Below are positions 18,833-28,755 of a stretch of 64,000 nucleotides of DNA, one piece after another (position 1 is the stretch's first letter; each line of letters opens with the position of its first letter). The position numbers were made by a program, and so were the translations under genes. Origin of the DNA: Clostridia bacterium (lineage in GTDB: Bacteria; Bacillota; Clostridia; Oscillospirales; CAG-272); NCBI GenBank assembly GCA_017451915.1, contig JAFTNJ010000039.1, forward strand, positions 62,001 through 126,000, written 5' to 3'. The notes under the pieces are model-generated. The model saw only the letters and a program-made list of their open reading frames with translations, was not told where the DNA came from and searched no databases.

Positions 18833-21800
18833 TTAGCCCTCCTTGAAATATTTGACTGCGGATTCGAACATCTTCATATCGTAGTTGCCCTGGACGTTGC
18901 GGTAGAGGCCTGCGCCAATACGCTCGCTGTGTCCCATCTTACCAAAGACTCTGCCGTCGGGAGAGGTAATACCCTCAATGGCAAAGGCCGAGTTGTTGGG
19001 ATTGTAGCGAATATCGTCGGTGGCGTTGCCGTCCATATCCACGTACTGGGTAGCGATCTGACCGTTTGCGGCCAGCTGACGGATCATCTCCTCGGAGGCC
19101 AGGAAGCGGCCCTCGCCGTGGGAGATCGGTACCGTGTAAACGTCGCCTACGTTGGTGGCCGCCAGCCAGGGCGACTTGTTGGAGGCGATGCGAATGCGTA
19201 CCAGCTTGGACTGGTGACGGGAAATGGTGTTAAAGGTCAGGGTGGGACAGTTCTCGTCGGTATCAATGATCTTACCGTAGGGCACCAGACCCAGCTTGAT
19301 CAGTGCCTGGAAGCCGTTACAGATACCGCACATCAGACCGTCGCGGTTGTTCAGAAGGTTGTGAACCTCCTCCTTGATCTGGGCGTTGCGGAAGAAGGCC
19401 ATGATGAACTTACCGGAGCCATCAGGCTCGTCACCGCCGGAGAATCCGCCGGGAACAAAGACCATTTGGGAATCCTTCAGCTCGGCAGCAAAGGTCTCTA
19501 CACTGCGGGCAATGCCCTCGGAGGTCAGGTTGTTAATGACGAAGATCTTGGCCTCCGCTCCCGCGTCACGCATCACCTTTGCGGTATCAAACTCGCAGTT
19601 GGTGCCGGGGAATACGGGGATGAGAACCTTGGGACGGGCCACCTTGATGGCAGGCGCGGAACGCTTTTCGGCCGCAAAGGAGAAGTTCTCCAGGGTCTTG
19701 ACGTCGGCCTTCTCCTTGCAGGGGAACACGCCCTCCAGCTTCTTCTCATAGCTCTCGCACAGATCCTTCAAGGAAAGAACGGTGCTGCCGTGAGTCAGCG
19801 TCCGGTCGGCAGTCACGGTACCAATGAGGGTACCAATGGAGGCATCGTCGGTTTCCAGCAGGAAGCCGCCGTAGCAGTAGCCAAAGATGGTAGCGGGGGT
19901 CACCGACGCGTCGTAGGCAAAGCCCAGGCCGTTGCCCATGCACATCTTGAGAATACCCTCGGCAATGCCGCCGTAGGTGGGCGTCCATGCAGAAAGAACC
20001 TTTCCGCTTCTCATCAGCTCGGTCACCTTGGCGTAGGTAGCCTTCAGGGAATCGGTCTTGGGCAGGCCGTGCTCGTCGTATTCGGGAGCGATGAGAACCA
20101 CCTTGCTTCCCGCCTTCTTGAACTCGCCGGTGATGACCTCGTCGGTCTTGCCGGTGGTCACGGCAAAGGAAACCAGGGTGGGAGGAACGTCCAGATCCTC
20201 GAAGGAGCCGCTCATGGAGTCCTTACCGCCAATGGCGGCAATGCCCAGATCCATCTGTGCGCGGAAGCCGCCAAGCAGTGCCGCCAGAGGCTTGCCCCAG
20301 CGTGCGGGATCCCGGTTGGGCTTTTCAAAATACTCCTGGAAGGTCAGGTACACGTCCTCAAAGGAGGCACCTGCGGCAATCAGCTTGGAAACGCTCTCCA
20401 CCACGGCGAGGTAAGCACCGTGATAGGGGCTCTTTTCCGAAATGAAGGGGTTGTAGCCCCAGGACATATAGGAGCAATGATCGGTGTGCTGCTGCTCCAC
20501 CGAGATCTTGTGCACCATGGCCTGAATGGGGGTGCGCTGATGCTTGCCGCCAAAGGGCATGAGCACGGTTCCGGCACCGATGGTGGAGTCAAAGCGCTCG
20601 GAGAGGCCGCGTTTGGAGCAGACGTTGAGGTCCTGCGCCAGAGCCTCGTAGGCACCCTGAAAATCGGTCACGGGAGTCTTATTGTAATCCTGGATCTTGG
20701 GAAGATCAATGGAAATATGCTTCTCGGCACCGTTGGAGTTCAGGAACTCACGGGAAAGATCCACAATGGTCTTTCCGTTCCAGTGCATACGCAGTCTGGG
20801 CTCCTCGGTCACGTGAGCAACCACGGTAGCCTCCAGGTTCTCGGAGGCGGCCAGAGCCATAAAACGATCCACGTCCTTGGCCTCTACCACCACAGCCATT
20901 CTCTCCTGAGACTCACTGATGGCAAGCTCGGTGCCGTCCAGACCCTCGTACTTCTTGGGAACGGCGTTGAGGTTGATGTCCAGACCGTCGGCCAGCTCGC
21001 CCACGGCAACCGAAACACCGCCCGCGCCAAAGTCGTTACAACGCTTGATCATGCGGCAGGCCTCGGCGTTGCGGAAGAGACGCTGCAGCTTTCTTTCCTC
21101 GGGGGCGTTGCCCTTTTGCACCTCGGCACCGCAGGTCTCCAGGGACTGCAGGGTGTGCTTTTTGGAGGAGCCCGTAGCACCGCCACAGCCGTCGCGTCCG
21201 GTTCGGCCGCCCAGAAGAATGACGATATCTCCGTCCTCGGGTCTCTCACGGCGCACGTTTGCCTCGGGAGCCGCCGCGATGACCGCGCCGATCTCCATAC
21301 GCTTGGCCGCGTAGCCCTTATGATAAATTTCATCTACAATGCCCGTGGCAAGACCGATCTGGTTACCGTAGGAGGAATATCCCGCGGCGGCCGTTTGCAC
21401 GATCTTACGCTGGGGCAGCTTGCCCTGAATGGTCTCGGACACGGGAACCGTAGGATCCGCCGCGCCGGTCACACGCATGGCCGCATACACGTAGGAGCGA
21501 CCCGAGAGAGGATCGCGGATGGCACCGCCAATGCAGGTAGCCGCGCCGCCGAAGGGCTCGATCTCGGTGGGATGGTTGTGGGTCTCGTTCTTAAAGAGGA
21601 GCAACCAGGGCTCCTTGACGCCGTCCACCTCGATCTCCATCTTCACGGTGCAGGCGTTGATCTCCTCGGACTCGTCCAGCTTATCCAGCTGTCCGTGGGC
21701 CTTGAGGTACTTGCCTGCCAGGGTGGCGATGTCCATCAGGTTTTGGGGCTTGTTGCGATTGAGGGACAGACGGGTTGCCAGATAGGTATCGTAGGCCTTT

Positions 21801-22528
21801 TGCAACAGATCGTCCTCAAAGCGGACGCTGTCGATGGTGGTCAGGAAGGTGGTATGACGGCAGTGATCCGACCAGTAGGTGTCGATCATGCGGATCTCGG
21901 TAATGGTGGGATCCCTTCCCTCCTCCCGGAAATACTGACGGGTGAAGCGAATGTCGTCCAGGTCCATGGCCAGGCCGTACTGCTTGATAAAGTCGGCAAG
22001 TCCGGCGTCATCCAGCCGGCAGAAGCCCTCCAGAACCGCCACCTCGGTAGGAATATCATACTTGACACGCAGAGTCTCGGGCTTCTCCAGAGAGGCCAGT
22101 CTTGCCTCTACGGGGTTGATAACGTACTTTTTGATCTCGTCCACCTCTGCCTCGGTCAAGGGCCCCGACAGAACGTAGACCTTTGCGGTGCGAATGGTGG
22201 GACGCTCGCCGCAGGAAATGATCTGGATGCACTGCTCGGCGGAGTCGGCTCTCTGGTCAAACTGACCGGGAAGATACTCCACGGCAAAGACCGTATCGTC
22301 CTTGGCGTTTTCCAGATGCGCGTTCACAATATCCAGCTGGGGCTCGGAGAATACGGTGCGCACCGCCTCCTCGTAAAGGGTCTCCGAAATGTTCTCCACG
22401 TCGTAGCGGTTCAGGATACGGACGCCCGTGAGATTCTGAATCCCCAGCAGATTGCGGAGCTCGGAAAGAAGAGCCTTGGCCTCATGTGCCAGCTCCTGCT
22501 TTTTTTCAACAAATACTCTATATACCAT
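18833..22528 (-). CDS. purL: Phosphoribosylformylglycinamidine synthase, PurL-PurQ fusion
   Basis: Converts FGAR, glutamine and ATP to FGAM. 1231 residues: N-terminal and two AIRS-like halves (TYWSDHCRHTTF, LLFKNETHNHPTEIEPFGG, GGRTGRDG) followed by a class I glutamine amidotransferase domain from about 965 with nucleophile Cys1070 in GICNGFQAL and PISHGEGRF. It is thus the single-chain type; separate purQ and purS are not needed. The ATG at 22528 (MVYRVFVEKK) is the family N-terminus, and a longer open frame to 22627 would overlap purD. It starts 4 bases after the purD stop. Confidence 0.96.
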   Translation of the reverse strand: MVYRVFVEKKQELAHEAKALLSELRNLLGIQNLTGVRILNRYDVENISETLYEEAVRTVFSEPQLDIVNAHLENAKDDTVFAVEYLPGQFDQRADSAEQCIQIISCGERPTIRTAKVYVLSGPLTEAEVDEIKKYVINPVEARLASLEKPETLRVKYDIPTEVAVLEGFCRLDDAGLADFIKQYGLAMDLDDIRFTRQYFREEGRDPTITEIRMIDTYWSDHCRHTTFLTTIDSVRFEDDLLQKAYDTYLATRLSLNRNKPQNLMDIATLAGKYLKAHGQLDKLDESEEINACTVKMEIEVDGVKEPWLLLFKNETHNHPTEIEPFGGAATCIGGAIRDPLSGRSYVYAAMRVTGAADPTVPVSETIQGKLPQRKIVQTAAAGYSSYGNQIGLATGIVDEIYHKGYAAKRMEIGAVIAAAPEANVRRERPEDGDIVILLGGRTGRDGCGGATGSSKKHTLQSLETCGAEVQKGNAPEERKLQRLFRNAEACRMIKRCNDFGAGGVSVAVGELADGLDINLNAVPKKYEGLDGTELAISESQERMAVVVEAKDVDRFMALAASENLEATVVAHVTEEPRLRMHWNGKTIVDLSREFLNSNGAEKHISIDLPKIQDYNKTPVTDFQGAYEALAQDLNVCSKRGLSERFDSTIGAGTVLMPFGGKHQRTPIQAMVHKISVEQQHTDHCSYMSWGYNPFISEKSPYHGAYLAVVESVSKLIAAGASFEDVYLTFQEYFEKPNRDPARWGKPLAALLGGFRAQMDLGIAAIGGKDSMSGSFEDLDVPPTLVSFAVTTGKTDEVITGEFKKAGSKVVLIAPEYDEHGLPKTDSLKATYAKVTELMRSGKVLSAWTPTYGGIAEGILKMCMGNGLGFAYDASVTPATIFGYCYGGFLLETDDASIGTLIGTVTADRTLTHGSTVLSLKDLCESYEKKLEGVFPCKEKADVKTLENFSFAAEKRSAPAIKVARPKVLIPVFPGTNCEFDTAKVMRDAGAEAKIFVINNLTSEGIARSVETFAAELKDSQMVFVPGGFSGGDEPDGSGKFIMAFFRNAQIKEEVHNLLNNRDGLMCGICNGFQALIKLGLVPYGKIIDTDENCPTLTFNTISRHQSKLVRIRIASNKSPWLAATNVGDVYTVPISHGEGRFLASEEMIRQLAANGQIATQYVDMDGNATDDIRYNPNNSAFAIEGITSPDGRVFGKMGHSERIGAGLYRNVQGNYDMKMFESAVKYFKEG

Positions 22529-22532
22529 GTGC

Positions 22533-23801
22533 TTAGTCCTCTCTTGCCAACAGTGCGCGCGCGCCAATGTCGCGGCGGTAGTAGGCATTGTCAAAATGAA
22601 TCTGCTCCACAAGAGCGTAGGCGTCACGGATGGCCCCTTCCAGGGTATCTGCCACCGCCGTCGCTCCCAGAACTCTGCCGCCGTTTGTCAGCAGCTTTCC
22701 GTCCTTGCGCTCGGCACCGGCAACGTAAACCCGGGAGGAGATCTCCTCGGGAATGGTCATTTCAAAGCCCTTTTCGTAGGCCGTGGGATAGCCGCGGGAC
22801 GCCATGATGACACAGCAGGCGTTGCCGTCGCCAAACTTCACCTCGGTCTCCGCCAGAGTTCCGTTGGTAGTTGCCTGCATGACCGTGAGCAGATCGCTCT
22901 CCAGCAGGGGCAGAACCACCTGGGTCTCGGGATCGCCGAAGCGGCAGTTGTATTCGATCACCTTGGGGCCGTTGGGGGTGAGCATAAGGCCAAAGTAAAG
23001 GCAGCCCTTGAAGGTGCGTCCCTCGGCGTTCATCGCGTTAATGGTGGGCAGGAAGATGGTCTTCATGCACTCCTCGGCAATTTCGGGGGTGTAGTAGGGG
23101 TTGGGAGCCACGGTTCCCATGCCGCCGGTGTTCAGGCCGGTATCCCCGTCCCCGGCGCGCTTGTGGTCCATGGAGGAGACCATGGGCTTGACGGTCTTGC
23201 CGTCGGTAAAGGCCAGCACCGATACCTCGGGGCCGGTGAGGAATTCCTCGATCACCACCCGGTCACCGCTCTTGCCAAAGGCCTTGTCCAGCATCATGGA
23301 GCGCACCGCGTCCTTGGCTTCGTCAAGGGTCGTAGCGATGATCACGCCCTTGCCCAGGGCCAGACCGTCGGCCTTGATGACCGTGGGAATGGGAGCACTC
23401 TCCAGGTAGGTCAGGGCGGCGTTCATGTCCTCAAAGACCTCGTAGGCCGCCGTGGGAATGTTGTATTTCTTCATCAGGTTCTTGGAAAAGACCTTGCTTC
23501 CCTCAATGATGGCCGCATTGGCACGGGGACCAAAGCAGGGAATACCCTTTTCCTCCAGGGCATCCACGGCACCCAGCACCAACGGATCGTCGGGAGCCAC
23601 CACGGCGTAGTCGATTCCCTTCTCCACCGCAAAGGCAACAATGCCCTCGATATCCTTGGCGCCAATGGCAACGCAGGTAGCGTCAGCGGCAATGCCGCCA
23701 TTGCCGGGGAGAGCGTAGATCTCTTCCACCGCGGAATTTTCTTTCAGCTTTTTGATGATGGCGTGCTCTCGGCCGCCACCGCCAACTACCATGATCTTCA
23801 T
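22533..23801 (-). CDS. purD: Phosphoribosylamine-glycine ligase
   Basis: ATP-grasp enzyme joining phosphoribosylamine and glycine to GAR. 422 residues; MVVGGGGREHAI at the start, GLALGKGV and EEFLTGPEVSVLAF in the ATP-grasp. ATG at 23801 is chosen over the in-frame TTG one codon upstream; GAGGAG lies 10 bases before it. The glycine substrate is made by GlyA encoded just upstream. Confidence 0.96.
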   Translation of the reverse strand: MKIMVVGGGGREHAIIKKLKENSAVEEIYALPGNGGIAADATCVAIGAKDIEGIVAFAVEKGIDYAVVAPDDPLVLGAVDALEEKGIPCFGPRANAAIIEGSKVFSKNLMKKYNIPTAAYEVFEDMNAALTYLESAPIPTVIKADGLALGKGVIIATTLDEAKDAVRSMMLDKAFGKSGDRVVIEEFLTGPEVSVLAFTDGKTVKPMVSSMDHKRAGDGDTGLNTGGMGTVAPNPYYTPEIAEECMKTIFLPTINAMNAEGRTFKGCLYFGLMLTPNGPKVIEYNCRFGDPETQVVLPLLESDLLTVMQATTNGTLAETEVKFGDGNACCVIMASRGYPTAYEKGFEMTIPEEISSRVYVAGAERKDGKLLTNGGRVLGATAVADTLEGAIRDAYALVEQIHFDNAYYRRDIGARALLARED

Positions 23802-23842
23802 CAATCAAATACTCCTCGTTTGTATATTGGGGGTATGGTTCT

Positions 23843-25081
23843 TTAATCGTAAATGGGATGTGCCTCGCACAGGGCAATGACCTCGGAGGTGATGCGCTCG
23901 CGGCTGTTCTCAAAGTCGGTGGCAACCTCCTTGAGCCACTTGGCGATCTTCTTCATATCCTCCTCCTTGAAGCCACGGGAGGTGACTGCGGGGGTACCTA
24001 CGCGGATGCCGCTGGTAACGAAGGGCTTTTCGGGATCGTTGGGAATGGCGTTCTTGTTGACCGTGATATGCACCTCGTCCAGGCGCTTCTCCATCTCCTT
24101 ACCGGTGATGTGGAAGGGACGCAGGTCGATCAAGATCAGGTGGTTGTCAGTATCGCCCGAAACCACGCGGAATCCCTCCTCCTTGAGTGCCTCGCAGAGA
24201 ACCTTGGCGTTCTTGACGATCTGTGCCTGATATTCCTTGAACTCGGGCTTCAACGCCTCGCCAAAGGCTACGGCCTTGGCGGCAATGATGTGCATGAGAG
24301 GGCCGCCCTGGGTGCCGGGGAATACCGCCTTATCGATGCGCTGGGCGAACTCCTCGCGACACAGGATCAAACCGCCGCGGGGACCCCGCAGGGTCTTGTG
24401 CGTGGTGGTGGTGACCACGTCGGCGTAGGGCACGGGGCTGGGATGCAGACCCGCAGCCACAAGACCTGCGATGTGGGCCATATCCACCATGTAGTAGGCA
24501 CCCACCTCGTCGGCGATCTCGCGGATCTTGGCAAAATCAATGGTGCGGGAGTAGGCACTGGCACCGGCAATGATCATTTTGGGCTTGCACTCCAGAGCCA
24601 CGCGGCGCATCTCCTCATAGTCCAGCATTTCGCTGTCATCGGCAACGCTGTAAGGAACCACGTTGAAGTATTTGCCCGAAATATTGACGGGAGAGCCGTG
24701 GGAAAGGTGACCGCCATGGGCCAGGTTCAGTCCCATGACCGTATCGCCGGGATTGAGCAGGGCGAAGAAGACCGCCAGGTTTGCGCTGGCACCGCAATGG
24801 GGCTGCACGTTGGCGTGCTCGGCACCAAAGAGCTCCTTGGCGCGGTCACGGGCAATGTTCTCCACAATGTCCACGTACTGGCAACCGCCGTAGTAACGCT
24901 TGCCGGGGAAGCCCTCGGCATACTTGTTGGTGAGCACGGTGCCCGCCGCCAGCAGAACGGCCTTGGACACGATGTTCTCGGAGGCGATCAGCTCAATGTT
25001 GTGCTTTTGACGTCCCAGCTCCAGGGAGCAGGCGTCAAAAACTTCTTTATCGTAATTTGCAAGTTCATCAAAAAAATTCAT
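23843..25081 (-). CDS. glyA: Serine hydroxymethyltransferase
   Basis: PLP enzyme converting serine and THF to glycine and 5,10-methylene-THF. 412 residues; the PLP lysine is in [16 protein letters not shown], with [10 protein letters not shown] and LIASENIVS upstream. AAGGAG is 6 bases before the ATG. Placement among purine genes couples glycine for PurD with one-carbon supply. Confidence 0.97.
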   Translation of the reverse strand: MNFFDELANYDKEVFDACSLELGRQKHNIELIASENIVSKAVLLAAGTVLTNKYAEGFPGKRYYGGCQYVDIVENIARDRAKELFGAEHANVQPHCGASANLAVFFALLNPGDTVMGLNLAHGGHLSHGSPVNISGKYFNVVPYSVADDSEMLDYEEMRRVALECKPKMIIAGASAYSRTIDFAKIREIADEVGAYYMVDMAHIAGLVAAGLHPSPVPYADVVTTTTHKTLRGPRGGLILCREEFAQRIDKAVFPGTQGGPLMHIIAAKAVAFGEALKPEFKEYQAQIVKNAKVLCEALKEEGFRVVSGDTDNHLILIDLRPFHITGKEMEKRLDEVHITVNKNAIPNDPEKPFVTSGIRVGTPAVTSRGFKEEDMKKIAKWLKEVATDFENSRERITSEVIALCEAHPIYD

Positions 25082-25126
25082 GGAATTCTCCTTTGGGGGT
25101 GCGAGGGGAACGCGAAGCGACCGCTC

Positions 25127-26311
25127 TTAATGGTGGAACAGGCGCATACCGGTAAAGGCCATGGCCATGCCGTACTTGTTGCAACAGTCGATCACCACGT
25201 CGTCACGGATCGAGCCGCCGGGCTCCGCGATGTACTTTACACCGCTGCGCTTGGCTCTTTCAATATTGTCATCGAAGGGGAAGAAGGCATCCGAGCCCAG
25301 AGCCACGCCGTCGATGGTGGCCAGGTACGCCGCCTGCTCTTCCTTGGTGAAGGGAGCGGGCTGCTCGGTGAAGTACTTTTGCCAGTTGCCGTCGGCGCAA
25401 ACGTCTTCCTCGTTCTGGTTGATGTAACCGTCGATGACGTTGTCTCTGTCGGGTCTGCCAAGGGTGGGCTTGAAGGGCAGGTTCAGCACCTTGTCGTGCT
25501 GACGGAGCTGCCAGGTATCGGCCTTGGTGCCGGCCAGTCTGGTGCAGTGGATACGGGATTGCTGACCCGCGCCAACACCGATGGCCTGTCCGTCCACGGC
25601 GTAGCATACCGAGTTGGACTGGGTGTACTTGAGGGTGATGAGGGCCACGATCAGGTCGCGCTTTGCGCTGTCGGGCAGGGTCTTGTTCTCGGTCACCAGG
25701 TTGGAGAGCAGAGCCTCGTTGATCTCAAAATTGTTTCTTCCCTGCTCAAAGGTGATGCCGTATACCTGCTTGTGCTCCACGGCGTCGGGAATATAGTTGG
25801 GATCGATCTGAACAATATTGTAATTGCCGCCGCGCTTGGATTTGAGAATCTCCAGAGCCTCGGGCTCGTAGCCGGGAGCGATGATACCGTCGGAAACCTC
25901 GCGCTTGATCATCTTGGCGGTGGTGACGTCACAAACGTCAGAGAGAGCCACCCAGTCGCCAAAGGAGCACATACGGTCGGTGCCGCGGGCTCTTGCGTAG
26001 GCGCAGGCCAAGGGGGACTCGTCAAGGCCCTCGATGTCATCCACGAAGCAAGCCTTTTTCAGCTTGTCGGACAGAGGAATGCCAACCGCCGCGGAGGTGG
26101 GGCTGACGTGCTTAAAGGAGGTTACCGCGGGAAGTCCCAGAGCCTCCTTCAGCTCTTTTACCAGCTGCCAGGAGTTGAAAGCGTCCAGGAAATTGATAAA
26201 GCCGGGTCTGCCGCAAAGGATCTGAATGGGAAGCTCACTTCCGTCGTGCATAAAGATCTTGGCGGGCTTTTGGTTGGGGTTACAGCCGTATTTCAGTTCA
26301 AATTCTTTCAT
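25127..26311 (-). CDS. purH: AICAR formyltransferase, stand-alone
   Basis: Transfers formyl from 10-formyl-THF to AICAR (ZMP), giving FAICAR. 394 residues of AICARFT only. It contains SFKHVSPTSAAVG, with the Lys-His pair of the catalytic motif, and RGGNYNIVQ and GVGAGQQSRIHCTRLAG. The IMP cyclohydrolase (MGS-like) half of bifunctional PurH is missing; the next gene supplies that step. AGGAG 8 bases before the ATG. Confidence 0.92.
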   Translation of the reverse strand: MKEFELKYGCNPNQKPAKIFMHDGSELPIQILCGRPGFINFLDAFNSWQLVKELKEALGLPAVTSFKHVSPTSAAVGIPLSDKLKKACFVDDIEGLDESPLACAYARARGTDRMCSFGDWVALSDVCDVTTAKMIKREVSDGIIAPGYEPEALEILKSKRGGNYNIVQIDPNYIPDAVEHKQVYGITFEQGRNNFEINEALLSNLVTENKTLPDSAKRDLIVALITLKYTQSNSVCYAVDGQAIGVGAGQQSRIHCTRLAGTKADTWQLRQHDKVLNLPFKPTLGRPDRDNVIDGYINQNEEDVCADGNWQKYFTEQPAPFTKEEQAAYLATIDGVALGSDAFFPFDDNIERAKRSGVKYIAEPGGSIRDDVVIDCCNKYGMAMAFTGMRLFHH

Positions 26312-26323
26312 GATTACAACTCC

Positions 26324-27040
26324 TTATGCATTCTTATTCACGATTCTGGTCTCGGTCTCGCCGCTGGCGATGTCGATGTAGCGGACGAAGAGAGAAACCT
26401 TGTTGTCTTGGTTCAGGTTCTTCCAGATCAGATCGGTGAGCTCGTCGATGGAAACGTCGGGAAGCTCCAGGGTCTTGGGCTCGCCCTCGTAGGAAGGCAG
26501 GGGATTTCCGTCCCCGTTGTAGGTGTGGATGAACTTGGCTCTGCCCGCGATGGGATTGGAATATGCGTAGGTAAAGCGCTCGCAGGAGCTGTCGTCCCCC
26601 TCGGCGCTCTTGAGGATGGACATGGCAAAGTTCATGCCGTCCTTCTCGCGGCGGATGATGCCCGAGATTCTGGGGGTAAAGTTGGGCTTATCGTCCTCAA
26701 ACTCACGGGTGCGCAAAGCCTGCTCAAAGGTCATCTGCTTGTCCATCAGGTCATAGATGGTATCGGTCTGGTCACCGTTGGTCACAATGGTCTTGTTGCC
26801 AAGGACACGAACGGGATAGTAGATGATGAGGTGCGGATCGATCATCTTGGACTCGTCAAAGGCCTTGGTACGCATGGCGTCGCCCTCGGCAACGAACACG
26901 CGGTTGCGGCTGTTTTCGCTTCTTCCCATAATGAAATATGCGGTAACCGCCTTCTTGCCGTCGGCACTTTTGCCGATGATAATACCTCTGCCGTGGTAGG
27001 CAAGAGAATTCAACTCATTTACAATGGTAGATACCTTCAT
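26324..27040 (-). CDS. purO: IMP cyclohydrolase, PurO family
   Basis: Closes FAICAR to IMP. 238 residues resembling the PurO family first described from archaea: LAYHGRGIIIGKSADGK near the start and FIMGRSENSRNRVF follow that family's pattern. With the stand-alone AICARFT immediately downstream it replaces the usual bifunctional PurH. The ribosome site AAAGGAG overlaps the purN 3' end. Confidence 0.88.
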   Translation of the reverse strand: MKVSTIVNELNSLAYHGRGIIIGKSADGKKAVTAYFIMGRSENSRNRVFVAEGDAMRTKAFDESKMIDPHLIIYYPVRVLGNKTIVTNGDQTDTIYDLMDKQMTFEQALRTREFEDDKPNFTPRISGIIRREKDGMNFAMSILKSAEGDDSSCERFTYAYSNPIAGRAKFIHTYNGDGNPLPSYEGEPKTLELPDVSIDELTDLIWKNLNQDNKVSLFVRYIDIASGETETRIVNKNA

Positions 27041-27043
27041 GAT

Positions 27044-27685
27044 TTATTCTCCTTTGATGTAGACTTTGTTGTCCGCCACGGTGATGCGACCGTCACAGAA
27101 CAGCTTGACCGCCGCGGGAAGGATCTTCCACTCGGCTTCTTCCATAATTCGTTTTTGCAGCGTTTCGGGGGTGTCGTCCTGCTTGACCTCCACCGCCTTT
27201 TGCAGAACGATGGGGCCGGCGTCACACTCGGGGGTGACGATGTGCACCGTGGCACCCGAAACCTTAACGCCCTTTGCCAGCGCCGCCTCATGGACGTGGA
27301 GTCCGTAAAATCCCTTGCCGCAGAAGGAGGGGATCAGAGCGGGATGGACGTTGAGAATGCGGTTGGGGAATCTTTCATAAACCTGCTCGTCGATGATGGT
27401 GAGGAATCCTGCCAGCACCACCAGGTCGGCACCCGCTTCCTCCAGCGTATCGGCCAGAGCCTTGGAATAAGCGGCAATGCTATCGTATTCCTTGCGCGCC
27501 AGCACCTTGGAGGCAATGCCGTGATTCTTGGCACGCTCCAGAGCGTACACGTCGGGCTTGGAGGCAAGCACCAGGGTAATTTTTCCGTTCCCCAGCTCGC
27601 CCCGCTCCTGAGCGTCGATCAGGGCTTGCAGATTGGTTCCGCCTCCCGACACCAGCACGGCGATCTTTGTGATATTCTCTTTCAT
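27044..27685 (-). CDS. purN: Phosphoribosylglycinamide formyltransferase
   Basis: Transfers formyl from 10-formyl-THF to GAR. 213 residues; VLVSGGGTNLQALID at the N-terminus, GFLTIIDEQV, the NVHPALIPSF catalytic Asn/His segment and VTPECDAGPIV with the catalytic Asp. The ATG overlaps the purM stop by one base (TGATG), suggesting translational coupling. Confidence 0.95.
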   Translation of the reverse strand: MKENITKIAVLVSGGGTNLQALIDAQERGELGNGKITLVLASKPDVYALERAKNHGIASKVLARKEYDSIAAYSKALADTLEEAGADLVVLAGFLTIIDEQVYERFPNRILNVHPALIPSFCGKGFYGLHVHEAALAKGVKVSGATVHIVTPECDAGPIVLQKAVEVKQDDTPETLQKRIMEEAEWKILPAAVKLFCDGRITVADNKVYIKGE

Positions 27686-28734
27686 CAGCAGAAGACCACC
27701 CCGTCGTCGCCCTTCACGATCTCGCCGATCACGTAGGCATCCTCGCCCTGGGCCTTGAGGATCTCCAGTGCGGTATCCACCTGATCTGCGGGAACCACAA
27801 TGCTCATACCAACGCCCATGTTGTAGGTGTTATACATATCTCTTTCGGGGATGTTTCCGGTCTTGGCGATGAGCTCAAAGATGGGCAGTACCTTCACGGC
27901 CGCCTTTTCGATCTTTGCGGAAAGTCCCTTGGGGATCGATCTCGGAATGTTCTCATAGAATCCGCCGCCGGTGATGTGGCTGATGCCCTTGACGTCTACC
28001 TTTTCCAGGAGCGCGAGAACGCTCTTGACGTAGATCTTGGTGGGAGTGAGAAGGGTCTCGGCAACGCTCTTACCGCCCAGCTCCTCCTTCGCTTCATACA
28101 GGGAGGCGGGATTATGGTCAATGTCAAACACCTTGCGGCAGAGGGAGAAGCCGTTGGAGTGAACGCCGCTGGATGCCAGCGCGATCACCGCGTCACCCTC
28201 GGCCATGCGGGTGTTGTCCAGAATTTTCTTTTTATCCACGATACCAACCGCAAAGCCGGCCAGATCGTAGTCCTCCACGGGCATCATACCGGGATGCTCC
28301 GCGGTCTCGCCGCCAATCAGCGCGGCGCCCGACTGCACGCAGCCCTCGGCCACACCGCTGACGATGGAAGCGATCTTTTCGGGAATATTTTTACCGCAGG
28401 CGATGTAGTCCAGGAAGAACAGAGGACGGGCACCGCAGCAAATGATATCGTTGACGCACATGGCCACGGCGTCAATGCCGATGGTATCGTGCTTGTCCAT
28501 GAGGATCGCCATTTTGACCTTGGTACCGCAACCGTCGGTACCCGAGACCAACACCGGCTCCTCCATGCCCGCCAGGGGCAATCCAAAGCAACCGCCAAAG
28601 CCTCCAACGTCGTCAAGGCAGCCCTCGTTCTTGGTGCGGGCGATGTGCTTTTTCATCAGCTCGACCGCTTTGTAGCCCGCGGTAATGTCAACGCCCGCGG
28701 CGGCGTAGCTTTCGGATTTCGAATTGCTGTGCAT
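27685..28734 (-). CDS. purM: Phosphoribosylformylglycinamidine cyclo-ligase
   Basis: Closes FGAM to AIR with ATP. 349 residues; SGTDGCGTKVKMA and GGETAEHPGM are AIRS signatures, and SGVHSNGFSLCRK is also typical. ATG at 28734 (MHSNSK) has AAGGGAG 8 bases upstream; a TTG 18 bases earlier lacks a ribosome site. Confidence 0.95.
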   Translation of the reverse strand: MHSNSKSESYAAAGVDITAGYKAVELMKKHIARTKNEGCLDDVGGFGGCFGLPLAGMEEPVLVSGTDGCGTKVKMAILMDKHDTIGIDAVAMCVNDIICCGARPLFFLDYIACGKNIPEKIASIVSGVAEGCVQSGAALIGGETAEHPGMMPVEDYDLAGFAVGIVDKKKILDNTRMAEGDAVIALASSGVHSNGFSLCRKVFDIDHNPASLYEAKEELGGKSVAETLLTPTKIYVKSVLALLEKVDVKGISHITGGGFYENIPRSIPKGLSAKIEKAAVKVLPIFELIAKTGNIPERDMYNTYNMGVGMSIVVPADQVDTALEILKAQGEDAYVIGEIVKGDDGVVFC

Positions 28735-28755
28735 GATATATACTCCCTTCAAAAA

